This document shows, piece by piece, positions 1-6,092 of a DNA stretch of 6,092 nucleotides. The notes below the pieces were generated by a model. That model did no database searches. It saw only the letters and a program-made list of their open reading frames with translations, and was not told the DNA's origin. Origin of the DNA: Bacteroides sp. CAG:1060. Its GTDB lineage: Bacteria; Bacteroidota; Bacteroidia; Bacteroidales; UBA932. The first letter of the stretch is position 1. Each line of letters begins with the position of its first letter. The stretch is from contig HF986284.1 of NCBI GenBank assembly GCA_000432655.1, forward strand, positions 45,144 to 51,235, read 5' to 3'. The position numbers and the translations under genes were made by a program.

Positions 1-1257
1 AAGTTCGCTGAACTGCGCCTGATCTATTTTCAAGGTTCCGGCCACTTTCTTCATGGATTTGACCTGTGCCGAACCTCCGACACGGGATACCGATATGCCG
101 ACATTGATGGCAGGACGGAAACCGGCATTGAAAAGCGATGATTCCAGATAAATCTGTCCGTCGGTGATAGAAATCACATTGGTCGGAATATACGCAGACA
201 CATCTCCGGCCTGAGTCTCAATAATAGGAAGCGCAGTAAGAGAGCCTCCGGCCTTCACCTTGCCTTTTAGACATTCCGGCAGATCGTTCATCTGCTCGGC
301 CACCTCCTGCTGGCTGATTATTTTGGCAGCTCTCTCAAGGAGTCTGGAATGAAGGTAGAACACATCTCCAGGATACGCCTCTCGTCCGGAAGGACGGCGA
401 AGAATCAATGATACCTCACGATAGGCCACAGCCTGCTTCGAAAGGTCATCATATACCACAAGAGCGTGGCGTCCGGTATCACGGAAATATTCTCCGATAG
501 CCGCACCGGCAAAAGGGGCATAATACTGAAGGGCGGCAGGATCTGCGGCAGTAGCAGCCACTACGATTGTATAGTCCATGGCACCTTTGGCACGAAGAGT
601 CTGAACAATAGAGGCCACAGTGGAACCTTTTTGGCCCACGGCTACATATATACAATAGACCGGCTTCCCTTTCAGGAATTCGCTTCGCTGATTGATAATG
701 GTATCGATGGCGATTGCCGTCTTTCCTGTCTGACGGTCTCCGATAATCAGTTCTCGCTGTCCGCGTCCGATAGGAATCATCGCATCCACAGCCTTCAATC
801 CCGTCTGCAGAGGTTCTGTAACCGGCTCACGGAAAATCACTCCCGGCGCTTTACGTTCAAGCGGCATTCTTACCGTATCACCCTTGATTTCGCCCATACC
901 ATCCAGAGGCGTTCCAATCGGGTCAACAACTCTTCCGACAAGCCCTTCCCCCACCGGAATACCAGCTATTCGGCCGAGTCTGCGCACACGCATTCCCTCA
1001 CGGACGAGATCTGTCGGTCCAAGAAGCACTGCGCCCACATTGTCGACTTCAAGGTTCATCGCTACGGCCTTGACTCCGCTGTCAAATTCGAGAAGCTCGC
1101 CTGCTTCAACGTTGACGAGACCGAAAATACGCGCCACGCCATCACTGACCGTAAGCACCTTACCGACCTCCTCATACTTCAGCGAACTGTCTATTCCCTT
1201 GAGCTCGTCAAGGAGTATTTCCGATATTTCACTTGGTTTTATATTATTCTGTGCCAT
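1..1257 (-). CDS. atpA: F1Fo ATP synthase subunit alpha (partial, C-terminus beyond the left edge)
   Basis: Alpha subunit of the F1 head, which carries the non-catalytic nucleotide sites and supplies the arginine finger to the catalytic beta sites. The reading frame opens with [12 protein letters not shown] at ATG 1257-1255 and stays open for 419 codons to the window edge, ending in ...DQAQFSEL. Visible family marks are the N-terminal beta-barrel region (about residues 28-100, with [14 protein letters not shown]), the P-loop GDRQTGKT at 173-180 (bases 718-741), the Walker B segment ALVVYDD with D270-D271, and the arginine finger region VSRVGGSAQ with R392. Alpha subunits are usually a little over 500 residues, so roughly 100 C-terminal residues are missing because of the window edge; nothing suggests a truncated gene. 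It starts 8 bases after the atpH stop. No Shine-Dalgarno sequence is seen, only A/T-rich leader. The next gene is expected to be atpG, outside the window. Confidence 0.98.
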   Translation of the reverse strand, partial: MAQNNIKPSEISEILLDELKGIDSSLKYEEVGKVLTVSDGVARIFGLVNVEAGELLEFDSGVKAVAMNLEVDNVGAVLLGPTDLVREGMRVRRLGRIAGIPVGEGLVGRVVDPIGTPLDGMGEIKGDTVRMPLERKAPGVIFREPVTEPLQTGLKAVDAMIPIGRGQRELIIGDRQTGKTAIAIDTIINQRSEFLKGKPVYCIYVAVGQKGSTVASIVQTLRAKGAMDYTIVVAATAADPAALQYYAPFAGAAIGEYFRDTGRHALVVYDDLSKQAVAYREVSLILRRPSGREAYPGDVFYLHSRLLERAAKIISQQEVAEQMNDLPECLKGKVKAGGSLTALPIIETQAGDVSAYIPTNVISITDGQIYLESSLFNAGFRPAINVGISVSRVGGSAQVKSMKKVAGTLKIDQAQFSEL

Positions 1258-1265
1258 AGAACATA

Positions 1266-1748
1266 TTACACAATTCTTGTATTGAACTTCACGAACTGGC
1301 GGCGTATGCTGTCAAGCTGATGCTGCACGCTCGCGTCGAGGATATAATCGTCATCCACGATGACCTGAAAACCCCCTACTATCGATGAATCCACCTCACA
1401 CTCACAATGAACCTTGCATCCGAGTTTGTCTTCAAATATCCTGCATATTCTCTTCTTGAGATCTTCGGAAGACGGCACGGCGGTAATCAGCCGTACACAG
1501 GCCTCCCCTTTCGAATGATAATACATGGACACGAAAGAACTCAGAACGAATCTCACATCCTCAAGCCGTCCGTGCTTCTTGAGCAACAGCACAAAGCGCT
1601 CAAGCTCAGGCTCCAGAACGACAGGACTGGGCTCTGTACCGGAAAGCAATCTGCGGACCTGCGCACACACCCTGTCTCCACCGCCGGTCTGCAGGACATA
1701 TTGCAGGAAAGCGGTTGCATAGCGTGTGGATATGATTCCTGTATTCAT
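1266..1748 (-). CDS. atpH: F1Fo ATP synthase subunit delta (OSCP family)
   Basis: Delta caps the alpha3-beta3 head and ties it to the b-subunit stalk as part of the stator. The 160-residue product opens with [18 protein letters not shown], the usual delta start in which an N-terminal helical domain begins with a RYA motif (R9-Y10-A11). It ends with the family's C-terminal signature: IVGGFQV (124-129), ILDASV (136-141) and SIRRQ (147-151). It is somewhat shorter than the typical 175-185 residues, mainly in the N-terminal domain and linker. The start codon shares one base with the atpF stop (TGATG), which suggests translational coupling. An odd point is six cysteines, three of them clustered with a histidine at C111, H114, C115 and C117. 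Sequence conservation in this family is weak, but both termini and the position between atpF and atpA make the call secure. Confidence 0.96.
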   Translation of the reverse strand: MNTGIISTRYATAFLQYVLQTGGGDRVCAQVRRLLSGTEPSPVVLEPELERFVLLLKKHGRLEDVRFVLSSFVSMYYHSKGEACVRLITAVPSSEDLKKRICRIFEDKLGCKVHCECEVDSSIVGGFQVIVDDDYILDASVQHQLDSIRRQFVKFNTRIV

Positions 1749-2254
1749 CAGTTGTGCATTTGAGTGTTTTCAGCCTCACTAATAAGCCTCTCCACAAGAG
1801 AGACCTGCTCCTCATCCTTATCCAAGGATTTGCGAACAACTTTCTCGGCCACTTTCAGGGACAGCATGGAAACCTGACTGCAGATATCGCGCATAGCACT
1901 TTCACGCTCGGCCTGAATCTCCAGCTTGGCATGCTCCAGAATTTTGGCAGCCTCATCCTCTGCCTGTTTCTTGGCAGAAGCTATAATTCTCTCTCCTGCC
2001 TGAGATGCTTCCTTAAGCATACGACTCTGCTCAAGCTTGGTTTTTTCCATCAGAGCATCATGCTCCTGCGCAAGACCGGAAAGACGCTTCTCCGCCTCAT
2101 CGGCTTTTTTGAGAGCATCCTCAATTCGGGCGCTGCGTTTGTCAACCATCGACGTGATGGCCGGGAAACCAAACTTTGCAAGTACGAAGAACACTATCGC
2201 AAAGATGAGTGTCATCCATACAAGGAGTCCAAAATCAGGTGTAATCAGAGACAT
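1748..2254 (-). CDS. atpF: F1Fo ATP synthase subunit b (peripheral stalk)
   Basis: Subunit b dimerises to form the peripheral stalk that stops the F1 head from turning with the rotor. The 168-residue protein begins MSLITPDFGLLVW and has a single transmembrane helix at about residues 9-28, followed by the family turn LAKFGFPAI (25-33). The remainder, about 36-160, is a highly charged Lys/Glu/Ala-rich helix typical of a right-handed coiled coil, ending in the b-family segment VAEKVVRKSLDKDEEQ (135-150), the region that contacts delta. The length is normal for a bacterial b subunit, and only one b gene is present (no b-prime). It starts 3 bases after the atpE stop and overlaps the atpH start by one base. 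Confidence 0.97.
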   Translation of the reverse strand: MSLITPDFGLLVWMTLIFAIVFFVLAKFGFPAITSMVDKRSARIEDALKKADEAEKRLSGLAQEHDALMEKTKLEQSRMLKEASQAGERIIASAKKQAEDEAAKILEHAKLEIQAERESAMRDICSQVSMLSLKVAEKVVRKSLDKDEEQVSLVERLISEAENTQMHN

Positions 2255-2257
2255 CTT

Positions 2258-2509
2258 TTACTTCGCTATAAGGCAGACAAGGATAGCAAACAGACATGCA
2301 CCTTCAATAAGTGCTCCGATGATGATGGCGGTCATACGATAATGATCGGCATGCTCAGGCTGACGTGCACTGGCCTCAAGGGTGGCCTTACCTATTTTAC
2401 CTATTCCGAATGCTGCAGCAAAAGCAGCGATACCGGCGCCAATAGCTGCACCGAGTCTTCCCAAAGAAAGAGTAGCGGCTGCTTGAAGAAGAATTGTAGA
2501 AAGTAACAT
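2258..2509 (-). CDS. atpE: F1Fo ATP synthase subunit c (proton-translocating ring)
   Basis: Subunit c forms the membrane rotor ring that carries ions past subunit a. The 83-residue protein is two transmembrane helices (about 15-40 and 57-80) joined by the polar loop ARQPE (48-52), which contacts gamma and epsilon. The ion-binding carboxylate is E69 in GALIEGACLF. The helix-1 position equivalent to the sodium ligand Gln32 of Ilyobacter tartaricus is I36, and the helix-2 positions equivalent to Ser66, Thr67 and Tyr70 are G70, A71 and F74. By comparison with sodium-type rings this indicates H+ coupling (inference by hand alignment). The early part of helix 1 uses Ala where many c subunits carry a GxGxG series, so ring size cannot be told from this. 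It lies between atpB and atpF and is preceded by the largest gap in the operon. Confidence 0.98.
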   Translation of the reverse strand: MLLSTILLQAAATLSLGRLGAAIGAGIAAFAAAFGIGKIGKATLEASARQPEHADHYRMTAIIIGALIEGACLFAILVCLIAK

Positions 2510-2530
2510 AACTATTATAACTTAAATTGT
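2510..2530 (-). promoter_or_regulatory. A/T-rich translation leader before atpE
   Basis: The 21 bases between the atpB stop and the atpE ATG are 18/21 A or T and contain no Shine-Dalgarno sequence. Every other junction in the operon is at most 8 bases or an overlap. Bacteroidota start sites are generally A/T-rich and unstructured rather than Shine-Dalgarno-led. A dedicated open leader here fits the need to make c in many copies per complex. The leader also contains TATAAT by chance or otherwise; I do not call a promoter from it. Confidence 0.4.
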
Positions 2531-3576
2531 TTATTCTTTTGCGGGTTTCTGTCTTGAAAGGCCTATGAACACCGCTGAAAGCATAGTGAACACATACGCC
2601 TGGACAAAAGCAACGAGCAATTCCAATATATCCATAAAAACGCCTATCAATATGGCGATAACACTCAGTCCTCCGTTGACGAGCGGTCCCATTTCCGCAG
2701 TAAGGAAAATTACGGCCACCACGCCAAGTATCATGAAATGTCCGGCAAGAATATTGGCAAAGAGCCTGACCATCAAGCTGAACGGCTTGGTGAATATTCC
2801 TATGATCTCTATCAATGGCATAAGAGGTAGCGGGACCTTCAACCATGTCGGCACATCAGGCCAGAGAATGTCTTTCCAGTAGTGCCGGTTGCCGAATACA
2901 TTGACGGCCACAAAAGTGCACATTGCAAGGACAAATGTAACGGCAATATTGCCGGTGACATTGGCTCCTCCCGGAAAGAAAGGGACGATTCCCATGAGGT
3001 TGTTGATCAAGATGAAGAAGAACGCTGTCAGAAGATAAGGCGAATAACGCCTGTAGTCAGGCCCGACACACGGTCGGATAATATCCATCTCGACCATCGT
3101 GACAAGCATCTCCATTATACCGGAAACACCCGTAGGCGCCTCTTTGAGAGCATCATGTTTGCGATACCATTTCGTCGTGGAAAGTACTAAAACCAACAGT
3201 ATGGCACAATTGATCATCAATCCGAGAACATTCTTGGTAATCGAGAGATCAACAGGACGAATTTCAGAGCCGTCCGGACTTTTTTCCACTATCTTTCCCT
3301 TGTATTCGCTGTCCTCTCCGGCAATGCTGTATCCACGATACTCCCCGCCTTCGCTCAGTTTGGAAGACATGAAGCAGGCGACCCCGTTGCCACTGCGGCT
3401 GAATACAATTACCGGCAGCGGAATAGCAATGTCTTTACCGTTGACGGTGGTAATATGCCACTCGTAGGAATCCCCGACATGGCCGTACAGATACTCATCC
3501 ATATCAAACTCCGCTGCCTTCGCTGTAAGCGGAAGCATACACAGAAGCATTGCTGCAAGATATTTGAGTATTCCTT

Positions 3577-3580
<4 letters not shown>
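2531..3580 (-). CDS. atpB: F1Fo ATP synthase subunit a with N-terminal signal peptide and exported domain
   Basis: Subunit a provides the two half-channels through which protons reach and leave the c ring. The protein has 349 residues, longer than the roughly 250-270 of E. coli-type subunits. Residues 1-22 look like a cleavable signal peptide (basic MKGILKY, hydrophobic 8-19, AKA before A23). Residues 23-115 form a polar, probably periplasmic domain, followed by a first membrane helix at about 117-135. The conserved channel core is C-terminal: the essential arginine is R272 in SLMVRLFANILAGH, with H281 at the place of E. coli Glu219 and Q327 in VAFVQAYVFTML matching E. coli Gln252. Other membrane segments lie at about 181-201, 208-228, 255-270, 280-296 and 303-341. 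The start overlaps the atpC stop by four bases (ATGA). The extended N-terminus is usual for Bacteroidota; its role is not clear to me. Confidence 0.97.
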
Positions 3581-5397
<1,817 letters not shown>

Positions 5398-5420
5398 CTC
5401 TAAATACAAAAAATTGAGAC

Positions 5421-5447
5421 AAAAAGCAAATCGACCGCTGCATTTGC
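5421..5447 (-). terminator. Terminator-like hairpin upstream of the atp operon (minus strand)
   Basis: On the minus strand GCAAAT (5447-5442), a 10-base loop and ATTTGC (5431-5426) form a perfect 6-bp stem followed at once by five T residues (5425-5421). This is the layout of a weak intrinsic terminator for transcription coming from the right. It would insulate atpD from upstream read-through. The stem has only two G-C pairs, so the call is tentative. It starts 2 bases after the stop codon of the minus-strand frame that spans the two repeat arrays. Confidence 0.35.
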
Positions 5448-5459
5448 GTCTATAATACC

Positions 5460-5605
5460 ATTCTCCCCGGGCACAAGTCGCCTTGCAGAATCCGCCCCGG
5501 GCAAAAGTCGACCATTGAATCCCTCCCTGGATAAGACGCCGCCCATTGACGCGCCCCCAGAACAAGAAAACAGCTCCTATTGAAGCCCCCTGAACACCCA
5601 CTCTG
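5460..5605. repeat. Repeat array A: degenerate tandem repeat, period 30 bp
   Basis: About five units keep a near-constant 30-bp register, anchored by a C-run followed by a G/A-rich half. The anchors begin at 5465 (CCCCGGGCACAAGTCG), 5495 (CCCCGGGCAAAAGTCG), 5525 (CCCTGGATAAGACG), 5555 (CCCCAGAACAAG) and about 5586 (CCCCCTGAACAC). Several units close with ATTG (before 5518, 5549 and 5583). The two units nearest atpD match at 15 of the 16 anchor bases; similarity falls steadily away from atpD. Read from the minus strand, the 30-bp period gives a 10-residue periodicity (CPGR about every 10 residues). Spacers are not unique sequence, so this is not CRISPR. Function unknown. Confidence 0.6.
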
Positions 5606-5624
5606 TAAAGAAGGAAGACCTGCC

Positions 5625-5858
5625 TTGCACAGAGTACCTCTGAATAAACTGCACCCGTGCATCACGAGGCTGTTTTCGGGGCACCTGTCCCGTACCAGAA
5701 AAGGGGGTTTCCGGTACCGAATATCTCTTCCGTACCGTAGAAGCCTGTTTTTTACACCGAATGCCTCTGAAGATGCGTCGCGTACCGTAGGAGCCTGTTT
5801 TTTGCACAGCGCGCATATTCCGTACCGTAGGAGTCCCTCTCCGGTACCGAATTTTGCG
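5625..5858. repeat. Repeat array B: degenerate direct repeats on a 20/40-bp register
   Basis: Two kinds of 20-bp unit alternate. One has the core CGTACCGTAG (5731, 5781, 5821; variant CGTACCAGAA at 5691), usually followed by AAGCCTGT or GAGCCTGT. The other has CCGGTACCGA (5711, 5841) or the related TTTACACCGA (5751) and TTTGCACAGC (5801). Core spacings are 40, 50 and 40 bases. A longer, weaker match links 5625-5684 to 5752-5807 (both contain CCTCTGA, then GAGGCTGTTTT or GAGCCTGTTTT), about 127 bases apart, suggesting an earlier duplication of a larger block. The 50-base interval is one 20-bp pair plus 10 extra bases. Similarity fades beyond 5860. No open frame keeps the repeat in one phase because 20 is not a multiple of three. 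Function unknown. Confidence 0.6.
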
Positions 5859-5969
5859 GATGCCAGAAAAGAGGAGAGCATTGCCTGCACTGAATGCTTC
5901 AAGCGACAGAAAGGAGAAGGGCATTGCCCGGAACATGGCCCGGAATGCCGCCGCGAGCAAGAAAATAAC

Positions 5970-6092
5970 AGCCGTCACCCCCAAAAACACAAAAGCCCAC
6001 CACGGCCACAACCTCCACTGTCACCACAGCCGTCAACCACCCAGCATCCACACCCTGCCACCACAACTACACACCCAACCACCAGCATCCAC
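5970..6092. repeat. A+C-skewed low-complexity tract with an emerging 41-bp repeat
   Basis: The + strand becomes almost free of G and T: by hand count, 76 of the last 92 bases are A or C. CCAC and CACC words dominate. CCAGCATCCAC occurs at 6041-6051 and again at 6082-6092, 41 bases apart, and the flanking CAACCAC is also shared, so a longer tandem repeat probably continues past the right edge. The skew means stop codons are rare on the + strand, so open frames here are weak evidence of coding. Confidence 0.6.

Noticed and set aside
466..1320. Long plus-strand frame of 284 codons opposite atpA
   Set aside because: It is the antisense shadow of atpA, whose frame contains unmistakable motifs; its own product matches nothing I recognise.
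2511..2525. TATAAT in the atpB-atpE gap as an internal promoter
   Set aside because: Bacteroidota promoters use TAnnTTTG rather than TATAAT, no partner element is seen, and the 21-base gap is A/T-rich throughout.
2397..2846. 149-codon minus-strand frame overlapping atpE and atpB
   Set aside because: It is an out-of-frame shadow of two well-supported genes, with a low-complexity Tyr/Ser/Cys-rich end.
5691..5850. CRISPR-like spacing of the CGTACCGTAG repeats
   Set aside because: Core repeats are about 10 bases, degenerate and spaced at 40, 50 and 40 bases; the intervals resemble each other and contain a second repeat type instead of unique spacers. No cas genes are present.
5577..6011. 144-codon minus-strand frame with a hydrophobic start resembling a membrane segment
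   Set aside because: It begins at TTG, overlaps another open minus-strand frame across the repeat arrays, and its hydrophobic part comes from G/T-rich low-complexity sequence.
5974..6091. Minus-strand frame entering from the right edge with a lipoprotein-like MLVVGCVVVVAGC start
   Set aside because: It stops within about 40 codons and its Val/Gly/Cys composition is what any frame of this G/T-rich strand would give.

Overview
The window is mostly an F1Fo ATP synthase operon, read entirely from the minus strand. It comes from a Bacteroidota genome, most likely a gut-type member of the Bacteroidales; I cannot place it to genus. The evidence is the gene order (beta, epsilon, a, c, b, delta, alpha, with epsilon next to beta at the head instead of at the tail), an epsilon subunit that lacks its C-terminal helices, an a subunit with a signal peptide and an extra exported N-terminal domain, a beta subunit with an insertion of about 27 residues before the GQMNEPPG motif, A/T-rich start regions without Shine-Dalgarno sequences, and a TAnnTTTG-type -7 box upstream of atpD.

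Layout, in the direction of transcription (right to left): atpD (beta, 5321-3813), atpC (epsilon, 3831-3577), atpB (a, 3580-2531), atpE (c, 2509-2258), atpF (b, 2254-1748), atpH (delta, 1748-1266) and atpA (alpha, starts at 1257 and leaves the window at base 1, so the C-terminus is missing). The genes overlap by 1 to 19 bases or are separated by 3 to 21 bases, as in one polycistronic mRNA. atpG (gamma) is not in the window; it is expected just beyond the left edge. Together the products form the membrane rotor and stator (a, b, c) and all of the catalytic head and stalk except gamma. The c subunit has the ligand pattern of a proton-driven ring rather than a sodium-driven one.

The right-hand 770 bases (5322-6092) contain no gene I can support. 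Next to atpD lie a candidate promoter -7 element and an A/T-rich inverted repeat, followed by a minus-strand terminator-like hairpin. Beyond these are two adjacent arrays of degenerate direct repeats: array A with a 30-bp period (about 5460-5605) and array B with a 20/40-bp period (about 5625-5858). The window ends in a strongly A+C-skewed low-complexity tract (about 5970-6092) that starts to repeat at a 41-bp spacing. This repeat-rich zone is the only part not explained by known ATP synthase biology. I see no mobile element, CRISPR array, tRNA, rRNA or defence system.
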